This document shows, piece after piece, positions 44,824-53,079 of a stretch of 64,000 nt of DNA. Position numbers and translations under genes: made by a program. The notes below the pieces were generated by a model. The model was given only the letters and a program-made list of their open reading frames with translations, was not told the DNA's origin and made no database searches. The DNA comes from Pedobacter hiemivivus (GTDB taxonomy: Bacteria; Bacteroidota; Bacteroidia; Sphingobacteriales; Sphingobacteriaceae). The stretch is taken from positions 62,001-126,000 of the forward strand of contig NZ_SJSM01000003.1 in the NCBI RefSeq assembly GCF_004331685.1, read 5' to 3'. Positions within the stretch are counted from its first letter, which is position 1. Each line of letters begins with the position of its first letter.

Positions 44824-46464
44824 ATGGCTGAAATAGTTAGAATGCCCAAAATGAGCGACACCATGACTGAAGGTGTAATGGCTAAATGGCATAAAAAAGT
44901 TGGCGATAAAGTTAAAAGCGGTGATGTAATGGCCGAAGTGGAAACCGATAAGGCGACCATGGATTTAGAATCATATTGGGATGGCACCATTTTATACATA
45001 GGTGTAGAAGAAGGTAAAGCTGTTCCAGTTGATGCTGTTATTGCGGTTATAGGTAAAGAAGGCGAAGATTATAAAGCTGCCCTTGATGCTGAAAGCGCCG
45101 TTAGTGCTGCTCCAGCTGCAGAGACTAAACCTGCTGAAGCAGCGAAAGAAGAAAGTACTTCTGCTGCGGCGACTGGTTTAAGCGAAGCTGATTTGGAGAA
45201 AATGGGTGTTACTGTAGTAAGAATGCCTTTGCTAAGCGATACTATGACTGAAGGCGTAATTGCTGAATGGCATAAAAAAGTTGGTGATAAAGTTAAAGAC
45301 GATGATATCCTTGCTGATGTAGAAACCGATAAGGCTACTATGGAAGTGATGGGGTATGCTGCAGGAACTTTATTGCATATCGGTGTTGAAAAAGGTCAGG
45401 CAGCTAAAGTAAATGGCATTATTGCTATTGTTGGCCCTGCTGGAACTGACATCAGTGGAATTCTTAGTCAAGGTGATGCTCCTGCAAAACCTGTTGCTGA
45501 TAAAACATCTGATGCTCCGGTAGCAGAGAAAGCTGCTGCAACAGAAGAAGCTCCGGTTTCATCGACTAGTACAGATCGCGTAAAGGCATCTCCATTAGCA
45601 AAAAGAATCGCAAAAGATAAAGGAATTGATCTTGCACAGGTTGCAGGGAGTGCAGATGGTGGACGTATCATTAAGAAAGATATCGAAAACTTTAAGTCTG
45701 CTCCAGCGGCTGCAAAAGCAGAATCTTCATCAGCTCCGGCTGCAGAGAAAGCAGCGCCAGTTATTCCTCAATATGTAGGTGAAGAAAGATATACTGAGAA
45801 GCCTGTATCGCAAATGCGTAAGGTTATCGCTAAACGTTTAGCAGAAAGCTTGTTTACTGCTCCACATTTCTACTTAAATATTAGTATTGATATGGACAAT
45901 GCAATGACTGCACGTACGGCTATTAATTCTGTTGCTCCAGTTAAAGTTTCATTCAACGATATTATCATTAAAGCTGTTGCTGTTGCGTTAAAACAACATC
46001 CTGCAGTCAACTCTTCATGGAGAGGTGATAAAATCCGTTTCAATGAGCATACAAACATTGGTGTAGCAATGGCTGTAGAAGATGGCTTATTGGTTCCTGT
46101 AGTTCGTTTTGCTGATGGTAAATCACTATCTCATATCTCTGCAGAGGTTAAAGAATACGGACAGAAAGCAAAAGCTAAAAAATTACAACCATCGGATTGG
46201 GAAGGATCTACTTTTACAGTTTCTAACCTGGGTATGTTTGGTATTGATGAATTTACATCAATCATCAATTCTCCTGATGGAGCAATCCTATCTGTAGGTG
46301 CGATACAACAAATTCCTGTCGTTAAAAACGGAGCAGTTGTACCGGGTAACGTGATGAAGCTGAGCTTAGGCTGTGATCACCGTGTGGTTGATGGGGCTAC
46401 AGGTGCTGCTTTCTTGCAAACACTTAAAGGATTATTAGAAGAGCCAATTAGATTATTGGTTTAA
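44824..46464 (+). CDS. Pyruvate dehydrogenase E2 (dihydrolipoyl acetyltransferase)
   Basis: E2 moves the acetyl group to CoA and forms the core of the complex. The 546 residues contain two lipoyl domains, with lipoyl-lysine motifs ETDKATMDLES near 45 and ETDKATMEVMG near 175, joined by Ala/Pro-rich linkers. A peripheral-subunit-binding domain (ASPLAKRIAKDKGIDLAQVA, about 255-290) and the catalytic domain with the histidine of CDHRVVDGA near 518 complete it. It is in an operon with pdhA and ends at a strong terminator. Confidence 0.95.
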   Translation: MAEIVRMPKMSDTMTEGVMAKWHKKVGDKVKSGDVMAEVETDKATMDLESYWDGTILYIGVEEGKAVPVDAVIAVIGKEGEDYKAALDAESAVSAAPAAETKPAEAAKEESTSAAATGLSEADLEKMGVTVVRMPLLSDTMTEGVIAEWHKKVGDKVKDDDILADVETDKATMEVMGYAAGTLLHIGVEKGQAAKVNGIIAIVGPAGTDISGILSQGDAPAKPVADKTSDAPVAEKAAATEEAPVSSTSTDRVKASPLAKRIAKDKGIDLAQVAGSADGGRIIKKDIENFKSAPAAAKAESSSAPAAEKAAPVIPQYVGEERYTEKPVSQMRKVIAKRLAESLFTAPHFYLNISIDMDNAMTARTAINSVAPVKVSFNDIIIKAVAVALKQHPAVNSSWRGDKIRFNEHTNIGVAMAVEDGLLVPVVRFADGKSLSHISAEVKEYGQKAKAKKLQPSDWEGSTFTVSNLGMFGIDEFTSIINSPDGAILSVGAIQQIPVVKNGAVVPGNVMKLSLGCDHRVVDGATGAAFLQTLKGLLEEPIRLLV

Positions 46465-46484
46465 CTTTCAAATCATAAAAATAC

Positions 46485-46521
46485 AAAAGGTTGTCTGCGT
46501 AAAAGCAGACAACCTTTTTTT
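46485..46521 (+). terminator. Terminator of the pdhA-E2 operon
   Basis: AAAAGGTTGTCTGC pairs perfectly with GCAGACAACCTTTT around a 6-nt loop and is followed by a T-run. It lies 21 nt past the E2 stop and 30 nt before hisS. Confidence 0.95.
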
Positions 46522-46537
46522 ATGCCCGTTAGTTTTG

Positions 46538-46545
46538 TACTTTTG
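46538..46545 (+). promoter_or_regulatory. -7 box of hisS, probably leaderless
   Basis: TACTTTTG ends five bases before the ATG at 46551, so transcription should begin at or just next to the start codon. No TTG at the usual -33 distance was found, because the E2 terminator occupies that region. Confidence 0.5.
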
Positions 46546-46550
46546 CGCTC

Positions 46551-47939
46551 ATGTCGAATATCAAACCCTCTTTAGCAAAAGGAACCAGAGATTTTTCTCC
46601 TCAGGAAATGGTGAAACGTAATTTTATTTTTGATACTGTTAAAAAGGTATTTAAGAAATACGGTTATGCCGAAATACAAACCCCTTCAATGGAGAATCTT
46701 TCGACTTTAACAGGTAAGTATGGTGATGAGGGGGATAAACTGATATTTAAGATATTAAACAGCGGAGATTACCTTTCTAAAGTAAAACCTGATTTATTGG
46801 CGCAAGCCAATTCAAATGCGATGATTTCATCCATTAGTGAAAAGGCTTTAAGGTATGATTTAACCGTGCCCTTTGCGCGTTACGTTGTGATGCACCAGAA
46901 TGACATTTCATTGCCCTTTAAACGTTTCCAGGTGCAGCCAGTATGGCGTGCTGATAGACCGCAAAAGGGACGTTACAGAGAGTTTTATCAATGTGATGTG
47001 GATGTGGTAGGCTCAGATAGTTTATTAAATGAGGCAGAGTTTATTCTGATCTACCAGGAAGCGTTGAGCAATCTGGGATTAAAAGACTTTACTATAAAAA
47101 TCAATAATCGTAAAATATTATCAGGGATTGCTGAAGTAATTGGCAAACCAGAACTGATTATTGATATGACTGTGGCTATAGATAAGCTGGATAAAATTGG
47201 TCTGGATGGAGTAACCAAAGAACTGATAGAACGCGGTTTTACTGAAGATGATATTGAGAAATTAAAACCTGTTATCTTATTGGAAGGCTCAAATGAGCAG
47301 AAAATGGATAGCTTAAAATCTGTACTGGCAACTTCCGAAACTGGCCTAACCGGGATAAAGGAAATAGAATCGGTATTTGATTATGTAAAAGAAATGCTGA
47401 AAGCCGATTCTTCTTTAAAACCTAATGTGGAGCTTGATATCACGCTAGCGCGTGGATTAAACTATTACACAGGCTGTATTTTTGAAGTTAAAACCAATGA
47501 GGTAGCCATGGGCAGCATCGGCGGTGGCGGAAGATACGATGACTTAACCGGTATGTTTGGTTTAAAGGGTTTAACTGGAGTTGGTGTCTCTTTTGGGGCT
47601 GATAGGATTTATGACGTATTGCAGGAACTAAACCTTTTTCCTGAATCTGCTGCTGTTGGCACAAAGGTATTGATTAGTAATTTCGATCATGACGCCGAAA
47701 GATACGCGCTGCCGATCTTACAGCGTTTGCGTGCGGAAAATATCGCTGCAGAGTTATATCCTGCCTCAGCGAAGCTTAAAAAGCAAATGAGCTATGCAGA
47801 TGATAAGCAGATCCCATATGTGATATTGATCGGAAGTGATGAAATGCAAACAGGCTTGCTCACATTAAAAGAGATGCAAAGTGGACAGCAACAAAAGTTA
47901 TCTGCCGAAGCCATCATTGAATTGTTAAAAGCTAATTAA
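46551..47939 (+). CDS. hisS: Histidyl-tRNA synthetase
   Basis: The 462-residue class II synthetase charges tRNA-His. The start KGTRDFSPQEM, RPQKGRYREFYQCDVDVVG near residue 140 (motif 2), LARGLNYYTG near 300 (histidine-binding signature) and GGGGRYDDLTG near 325 (motif 3) are all present. The C-terminal anticodon-binding domain covers about 365-460. The gene has its own promoter after the E2 terminator. Its stop TAA overlaps the stop of the convergent NTF2-like gene in TTAA. Confidence 0.95.
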   Translation: MSNIKPSLAKGTRDFSPQEMVKRNFIFDTVKKVFKKYGYAEIQTPSMENLSTLTGKYGDEGDKLIFKILNSGDYLSKVKPDLLAQANSNAMISSISEKALRYDLTVPFARYVVMHQNDISLPFKRFQVQPVWRADRPQKGRYREFYQCDVDVVGSDSLLNEAEFILIYQEALSNLGLKDFTIKINNRKILSGIAEVIGKPELIIDMTVAIDKLDKIGLDGVTKELIERGFTEDDIEKLKPVILLEGSNEQKMDSLKSVLATSETGLTGIKEIESVFDYVKEMLKADSSLKPNVELDITLARGLNYYTGCIFEVKTNEVAMGSIGGGGRYDDLTGMFGLKGLTGVGVSFGADRIYDVLQELNLFPESAAVGTKVLISNFDHDAERYALPILQRLRAENIAAELYPASAKLKKQMSYADDKQIPYVILIGSDEMQTGLLTLKEMQSGQQQKLSAEAIIELLKAN

Positions 47940-48406
47940 GCTTTTCCAAGCATAAAGCTTTTCAGTTTTTTCTTTGCAGTAATACTGACCTTATTTCTGA
48001 GGAAGCTGGTCCATCCCAGTAATACGCCGGTCAAGCCAAGGGACTGTCTTGACCATCGGTAAAAGTTGAAGTGGTCTGTATGTTTGACTATTTTTCCATT
48101 TTCAATCAGGAAAGAAGCTTTTATGGAATTATGAACCTTATTGCCTGTCGCAGAAAAAGTATACCAGGCATCCCATTCGGCGGTTGCACCACCTTCATTA
48201 CCTTTAATGTTTTTGAACTCAATGCGCATATCCTTGCCACTCTTCAATAGCATGGCCCACATCGATCTGACTTCTGCAGCATTTAAATTCGTAAATGCGG
48301 GATCGCTAAACGTGGCATCAGCTGCATAACAGTCTTGCATCGCTTGTATGTCTTTTCGTTGAAAGCTAGTATAAAAATGTTGGATAAGTTGTTCGTTGTC
48401 GTTCAT
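47936..48406 (-). CDS. NTF2-like/SnoaL-like protein
   Basis: The 156-residue protein has the SnoaL/NTF2 fold pattern: a helical start (IQHFYTSFQRKDIQAMQDCY), AADATFSDPAFTN, and strands such as KGNEGGATAEWDAWYTFSAT. The domain binds small hydrophobic molecules or acts as an enzyme. The C-terminus is longer and basic. Function is unknown. The stop overlaps the hisS stop. A receiver-domain gene lies upstream on the same strand, 42 nt away. Confidence 0.82.
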   Translation of the reverse strand: MNDNEQLIQHFYTSFQRKDIQAMQDCYAADATFSDPAFTNLNAAEVRSMWAMLLKSGKDMRIEFKNIKGNEGGATAEWDAWYTFSATGNKVHNSIKASFLIENGKIVKHTDHFNFYRWSRQSLGLTGVLLGWTSFLRNKVSITAKKKLKSFMLGKA

Positions 48407-48448
48407 AGTAAGGTCTTTTAGTTTAATCTACGAATTTGGCCCACAGGG

Positions 48449-48841
48449 CTAGTATGTCTTTCCGGCAAGAATACCCTCAATTCTATCCAGTAGTTCGTCA
48501 ATGTCAAACGGTTTTGGTAAAAAACCATTTGGCTTGTATTCTCCGTGCTGTATGTTCTGTGCGGTATATTTTGCAGAGATCATCAGGACAGGTAACTTCT
48601 CTGTTGGTTGATTTGTTCTTAGCTGTTTTAACAAATTTCTTCCATCTCCGTCAGGAAGCATGATATCAAGAATAAGAAGATCCGGCTTATTCAGATCAAT
48701 GTGCATCATCATATCTGCACTTTTACTTAATCCGGTTACCTTATAGGATTCACTTTGCAGAATTAAAGTGATCACATCAAGAATGGCGTTATTATCCTCA
48801 ATGACAAGGATATTTTTAAATGTTACAGCTTTTTTTTTCAA
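48449..48841 (-). CDS. Stand-alone response-regulator receiver protein
   Basis: The 130-residue protein is a single CheY-type receiver domain with no output domain. Acidic residues in ILVIEDNNAIL, the phosphorylated Asp in DLLILDIMLPDGDGR near 57, the Ser of MISAKY and the Lys of FLPKPFD are visible. Single-domain receivers usually pass phosphate on or bind another protein. The cognate kinase is not in the window. The N-terminal lysine-rich segment is short. Confidence 0.88.
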   Translation of the reverse strand: MKKKAVTFKNILVIEDNNAILDVITLILQSESYKVTGLSKSADMMMHIDLNKPDLLILDIMLPDGDGRNLLKQLRTNQPTEKLPVLMISAKYTAQNIQHGEYKPNGFLPKPFDIDELLDRIEGILAGKTY

Positions 48842-48984
48842 AGTCGGAGGCGATTTATAATTACAAAGATATTAAGTACGACGATTTGTTTAGATATTAT
48901 TTGTTTTTTTTAAACAATAATATTTATGGATGGGTGACCCGACCTAAGTAAACTAATTACAAATAATAAAAAATATGTATTTCG
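48842..48984. other. AT-rich noncoding stretch
   Basis: Together with 48985-49160 this makes a 319-nt gap between divergent genes. It is A/T-rich and shows no long frame and no clear TAnnTTTG box. What follows it is a possible short gene and an orphan hairpin, described separately. Confidence 0.5.
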
Positions 48985-49110
48985 ATGAAACCTTTTGCTA
49001 TTATTATAGTCTTATATATAGTTTTTAGTTTTAGGTTAAAAAAGGGGAGCAATTGTGGCGATTGTTCCTCTTTTTTTATTTGTACAATTCTCGTCATAGA
49101 TTGGCAATGA
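48985..49110 (+). CDS. Possible 41-aa Cys-containing membrane peptide
   Basis: A frame begins at ATG 48985 and reads MKPFAIIIVLYIVFSFRLKK, then GSNCGDCSSFF and a hydrophobic tail. A single helix followed by a lysine pair and a Cys-rich GSNCGDC motif resembles FeoB-associated Cys-rich proteins, but the tail does not fit and no feoB is near. The Cys-coding part is also the stem-loop of the hairpin at 49038-49077. It could equally be chance. An A-rich stretch precedes the start, as is common in this phylum. Confidence 0.3.
   Translation: MKPFAIIIVLYIVFSFRLKKGSNCGDCSSFFICTILVIDWQ
49038..49077 (+). terminator. Orphan terminator-like hairpin
   Basis: AAAGGGGAGCAAT and ATTGTTCCTCTTT pair with two G-U-type mismatches around a 7-nt loop, then a T-run. 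No plus-strand gene is obvious upstream, so it may end a small RNA or the possible peptide at 48985. Confidence 0.7.
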
Positions 49111-49120
49111 TTATAAATCA

Positions 49121-49153
49121 TTGAATATAATTATATAGAATTTATTAGTTTTG
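49121..49153 (+). promoter_or_regulatory. Leaderless promoter with TTG start codon
   Basis: A TTG -33 element (49121-49123), a 22-nt spacer and TAGTTTTG (49146-49153) match the consensus. The TTG start codon lies 7 nt further at 49161, so the mRNA should start at or next to it. Confidence 0.58.
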
Positions 49154-49160
49154 ACTCGAA

Positions 49161-49499
49161 TTGGGGAAAAGACATTTACATATCCATCGGATATTATCGG
49201 TTTTGTTGTTATGGGTATTTGCCATAGCACTCACTCCCTTTGGTGCCTTTCACAATCACCATCACGATGAGCCTAAGTGCTCTGTTCATGAAAAAACATG
49301 TACCCATAAATTGCATGTTACCAATAAAGCGGAACATTGTTTAATCTGTGAAGCTCATTTCGAAAAAAATTACATTACCACTAAACATCAGTTTCAGGTT
49401 TACCTGGTTTGGAAACCTGTATCCAAAACCTACCACACCATAAGTGGGTCTTATACAGAATTAATTGACCTGGCGCTTCGGGGTCCTCCTGTAGCCTAA
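49161..49499 (+). CDS. His/Cys-rich secreted protein
   Basis: The 112-residue protein starts with TTG and has a hydrophobic signal segment (ILSVLLLWVFAIALTPFGAF). A mature part follows with HNHHHDEPKCSVHEKTCTH and HCLICEAHF. This clustering of His and Cys residues suggests binding of a metal such as Zn, Cu or Ni. DUF2946 proteins look similar. The next gene, 102 nt on, is a TonB receptor, so the pair may form a metal or metallophore uptake unit. The exact metal is unknown. Confidence 0.72.
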   Translation: MGKRHLHIHRILSVLLLWVFAIALTPFGAFHNHHHDEPKCSVHEKTCTHKLHVTNKAEHCLICEAHFEKNYITTKHQFQVYLVWKPVSKTYHTISGSYTELIDLALRGPPVA

Positions 49500-49601
49500 T
49501 TGCCAATTTACAGGTAGTACACCTGTTTTCCTTTTAATTATTATTTTGATGGATCAGCATATGATTATATGCCGGTGCCGTCGTTTAAACAATTTATTCT
49601 G

Positions 49602-51902
49602 ATGAAAAGAGTACATCTTTTACTATTTATAGCACTATATCTATTTTTTCCGGTATTGAGTTTCGCTACCGAAGTTGCCCAGTTTAGAGGCAAGGTTATT
49701 GACGCTGATATGAAGTCTCCGCTTCCAGGCGCAACCATTTACATTACGGATCTAAAAGCCATTACAAGCACTAACGAACAAGGGGAATTTATTCTGAAAA
49801 ATGTACCTGCAAAAGGGAAGTTTTTGCTAGAAGTTCGTTTTGTGGGCTACAAAACATATTCTGTACTAGTTGATCTGGGCAGCCAACATAACTTAGTGAT
49901 TCCTTTATCGGCCTCAGTTATCGAGAGTGCAGAGGTGGTCATCACTGGCACACCCTTTAGTTCTAACAATAAAACCAATAGTTTATCAGTGGTTACAGTG
50001 GGCAAAACAAAACTAGCCCAATCTGGAGGTACAAACCTGATTGATGCAATTGCTAAAATCCCGGGTGTTTCTCAGGTAAGCACCGGTGGAGCTATCTCTA
50101 AACCAATCATAAGAGGCCTTGGCTACAACAGGGTTCTAACAATGGTTGATGGTGCAAGAGAAGAAGCGCAGCAATGGGGTGATGAGCACGGTATCCAGGT
50201 CGATCAGTTCTCTGCAGCAAGGATTGAGATTTTAAAAGGACCAGCAAGTTTATTGTATGGTTCGGATGCATTGGGTGGTGTAATTAATGTGATCGATGAT
50301 CTAGTGCCTGCACCAGGTGTATACAATGGTGCGTTTAGTTCTACCTATAGTACAAATAACGGACTAAGCGCCTCTTCATTAATGCTGCAAGGAAACGATG
50401 ATGGCTTTGTTTATCGCGGACGTGCATCTTATAAAAATGCATACGGTTTTGGGTATAAAAATACCACTGTGCCAAATTCAGGGTTTAATGAGCTAGATTT
50501 CAATGGAATGTTGGGCTTAAATAAAAGTTGGGGCTATTCTCATCTTAGCTTCTCCCGTTTTCATACCAATATTGGACTTGTCGAAAATGGGCCGAATGCA
50601 GATGGTAACTTTGTAAATGAAGACGGGGATGTGATCCCCCAATCGGAAGCGAAGGAAAGAGCAGTCGGTTTGCCATTCCAAAACCTGACACATTATAGAG
50701 CCGCTTTGAACAGCAATTTTATCCTGGGAAAGGGACAATTGAAAACCGTATTTGCTTTCCAGAGTAATATTAGAAAAGAGTTTGAAGAAAGTGCGCAGGA
50801 GCCAGGTTTAAACTTAAACCTCAAATCATATACCTATGATGTAAAGTACAACTTTCCTAATCTTGGCGAATGGCAACCCGCAGTTGGTGTGCAAGGCATG
50901 TATCAAAATAACGTGAATAGTGGTGAGGAGTTTCTGATCCCCGATTATAACAGCAACAACATCGGTGCTTTTGTTTATTTGAAACGAAATTTCACAAAGG
51001 GGGCGATCAATGCAGGTGTTCGTTACGATTACAAAAAGATGAATGGTAAAGATTTGAGCTTTAATGGAGAACAGATTTTTAATGGCTTTAACAACGAGTT
51101 CTCTAATATGTCTGGTTCATTGGGCTTCGCTTTCGAAGTTGCAAAAAATCTGGTGCTTAAAGGCAATGCTGGTTCGGGCTTCAGAGCACCAAACATTGCC
51201 GAGCTTGGTGCGAATGGTCGACATGAAGGAACCTTTAGATACGAGATTGGCAACAGCAATTTGAAGCAGGAAACCAGTCTGCAGTTCGACCTTGGATTGG
51301 AGTATACAGCCGAGCAGGTAACCTTTGGTTTAAATGCGTATGCTAATAGGATCTTTAATTACATTTATCCCGGAAACTTTAACAATGAGACCATGCCTTT
51401 CGATAATGAGGATGGGAGTGTAGAAACTCTACCAGTTTATCGTTATGTGCAAACCAATGCCGATTTATTTGGTGGCGAGGCTTCTGTTGATTTTCACATC
51501 GTGAAATCCCTGCATTTTGAAAACTCCTTCTCTTATACGAAAGGTGTGAATAGGGCTAATGATGAGGCTTTGCCATTCATTCCAGCGGCCAGTATCAGCA
51601 ATGAAATACGCTTTGAACCAAATGTAAAAGGATTAGCCGATACTTACTTTAAAGTAGGTGTTACAAACACATTTAAACAAGCTCGTTTTGATAGTTTTGA
51701 AACACAGACTAATGGTTACACACTATTGGATGCGGGTTTTGGTACAAGCTTCAATACGGATAAAGGCAAACTGAATGTTTGGGTAACCGGACAAAACCTT
51801 TTAAATAAGGAATATTACAATCACCTAAGTAGGTACAAGCCAGTAGGTATTTATAACCCGGGTCGTAATGTTACATTCGGGATTAGTGTTCCCTTTTTAT
51901 AG
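49602..51902 (+). CDS. TonB-dependent outer-membrane receptor
   Basis: The 766-residue receptor has a signal peptide (MKRVHLLLFIALYLFFPVL), a CarboxypepD_reg-like beta-sandwich (about 25-110; GKVIDADMKSPLPGATIYIT), the plug domain (about 130-240; PIIRGLGYNRVLTMVDGARE) and a beta-barrel ending in VTFGISVPFL with the usual terminal aromatic/Leu pattern. The earlier in-frame start at 49569 lacks a signal. With the His/Cys-rich neighbour it probably imports a metal complex. The receptor type is not identical to a named siderophore family. A 71-nt hairpin follows. Confidence 0.92.
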   Translation: MKRVHLLLFIALYLFFPVLSFATEVAQFRGKVIDADMKSPLPGATIYITDLKAITSTNEQGEFILKNVPAKGKFLLEVRFVGYKTYSVLVDLGSQHNLVIPLSASVIESAEVVITGTPFSSNNKTNSLSVVTVGKTKLAQSGGTNLIDAIAKIPGVSQVSTGGAISKPIIRGLGYNRVLTMVDGAREEAQQWGDEHGIQVDQFSAARIEILKGPASLLYGSDALGGVINVIDDLVPAPGVYNGAFSSTYSTNNGLSASSLMLQGNDDGFVYRGRASYKNAYGFGYKNTTVPNSGFNELDFNGMLGLNKSWGYSHLSFSRFHTNIGLVENGPNADGNFVNEDGDVIPQSEAKERAVGLPFQNLTHYRAALNSNFILGKGQLKTVFAFQSNIRKEFEESAQEPGLNLNLKSYTYDVKYNFPNLGEWQPAVGVQGMYQNNVNSGEEFLIPDYNSNNIGAFVYLKRNFTKGAINAGVRYDYKKMNGKDLSFNGEQIFNGFNNEFSNMSGSLGFAFEVAKNLVLKGNAGSGFRAPNIAELGANGRHEGTFRYEIGNSNLKQETSLQFDLGLEYTAEQVTFGLNAYANRIFNYIYPGNFNNETMPFDNEDGSVETLPVYRYVQTNADLFGGEASVDFHIVKSLHFENSFSYTKGVNRANDEALPFIPAASISNEIRFEPNVKGLADTYFKVGVTNTFKQARFDSFETQTNGYTLLDAGFGTSFNTDKGKLNVWVTGQNLLNKEYYNHLSRYKPVGIYNPGRNVTFGISVPFL

Positions 51903-51921
51903 TCGGAGGTAACTCTTTGTA

Positions 51922-51992
51922 AGGCTGTATCATTAGTCAGTTCGTGATCTTGAAATAAATTCAGGATCACGAACGGGCTAATGATACAGCCT
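51922..51992 (+). repeat. 71-nt near-perfect hairpin after the TonB receptor
   Basis: The outer arms AGGCTGTATCATTAG and CTAATGATACAGCCT (15 nt) are perfectly complementary, as are the inner arms GTTCGTGATC and GATCACGAAC (10 nt), with a symmetrical 3-base internal loop (TCA/GGG) between them. A third 4-bp stem may form in the loop. There is no T-run after the structure. It may be a terminator, an mRNA-end stabiliser or a copy of a palindromic repeat. Confidence 0.7.
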
Positions 51993-52086
51993 ATACAACT
52001 ATAATTCCCTTATTTTGCACATAAAAATAAATAATGCTTAAGTTTAGAACTTTCGCTTCCTTTTATTGTTGCTTTAAAAACTAACT

Positions 52087-53076
52087 ATGTTAAAAAGACT
52101 ATCACTTTCCATTTTGGCCATTCTTTGTTTGGTTACTGCTACACAGGCTCAAAAAACAGATACTTTATCCATCACTTTAGAAAATGTTAAATACGGTTAT
52201 CCCGTAAAATATTTCCCTATAGCTGTAGAAGGGCAGGATGTACGTATGGCCTACATGGATGTTGCACCCACACAAATGGCCAACGGCAGGACAGTGATGC
52301 TTTTCCATGGTAAAAACTTTGGGGGATATTACTGGACAGAAGTTATCAAAGCTTTAACCAGCAGAGGATTTAGAGTGATAGTTCCAGATCAGATTGGTTT
52401 TGGTAAATCTTCAAAACCTTTCATTCATTACAGTTTTCATCAAATGGCAGCCTGGAATAAAGCTTTGCTTGATACACTGGGTATCCAAAAAGCAAGTGTG
52501 TTAGGTCATTCAATGGGTGGAATGTTGGCTACCCGTTTTGCGCTGATGTATCCTGGACAAACAGAGATGTTGTTACTTGAAAATCCTATAGGACTAGAAG
52601 ATTACCGTCTTTTTGTTCCTTATGTAAGCACCGATCAACAGTATGCGACAGAGTTGAAAGCTACAGCAGAGAGCATTAAAAAATACTACCAAAGCTCTTA
52701 TTTTACGGTTTGGAAGCCTGAATATGAAGAGTTGGTACGGGTAGCTGCAGGAGTAACCAATAGTGCTGATTTTCCAAGATGGGCAAAAGTTGCCGCAATG
52801 ACTTATACCATGATCTATGAGCAGCCAGTTGTACACGAGTTTATCAATGTAAGAGTGCCAACCGTTTTGTTTATCGGAAAACAAGATAAAACCATCGTAG
52901 GCAAAGGCTTACTTAGCCCTGATCAACAGGTTTTATACGGACAGTATAGGTTTTTAGGAAAGCAAACTGCGGCTAAGATCCCTGGGGCTAAAATTATTGA
53001 ATTTGATGGCTGTGGCCATATCCCCCATGTAGAGATCCCTACAGAGTTTGTTGTTGCATTGTTAGGTAGTCTTTAA
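52087..53076 (+). CDS. Secreted alpha/beta hydrolase
   Basis: The 329-residue enzyme has a signal peptide (cut near ATQA), then an alpha/beta hydrolase fold: oxyanion region VMLFHGKNFGGYYW, nucleophile elbow VLGHSMGGMLATRF with Ser about residue 142, an Asp in LFIGKQDKTIVG, and a His in CGHIPHVEIP. It resembles proline-iminopeptidase/esterase-type hydrolases, but the substrate is unknown. It is monocistronic and convergent with the MtfA-like peptidase gene, with 3 nt between stops. Confidence 0.9.
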   Translation: MLKRLSLSILAILCLVTATQAQKTDTLSITLENVKYGYPVKYFPIAVEGQDVRMAYMDVAPTQMANGRTVMLFHGKNFGGYYWTEVIKALTSRGFRVIVPDQIGFGKSSKPFIHYSFHQMAAWNKALLDTLGIQKASVLGHSMGGMLATRFALMYPGQTEMLLLENPIGLEDYRLFVPYVSTDQQYATELKATAESIKKYYQSSYFTVWKPEYEELVRVAAGVTNSADFPRWAKVAAMTYTMIYEQPVVHEFINVRVPTVLFIGKQDKTIVGKGLLSPDQQVLYGQYRFLGKQTAAKIPGAKIIEFDGCGHIPHVEIPTEFVVALLGSL

Positions 53077-53079
53077 AAG

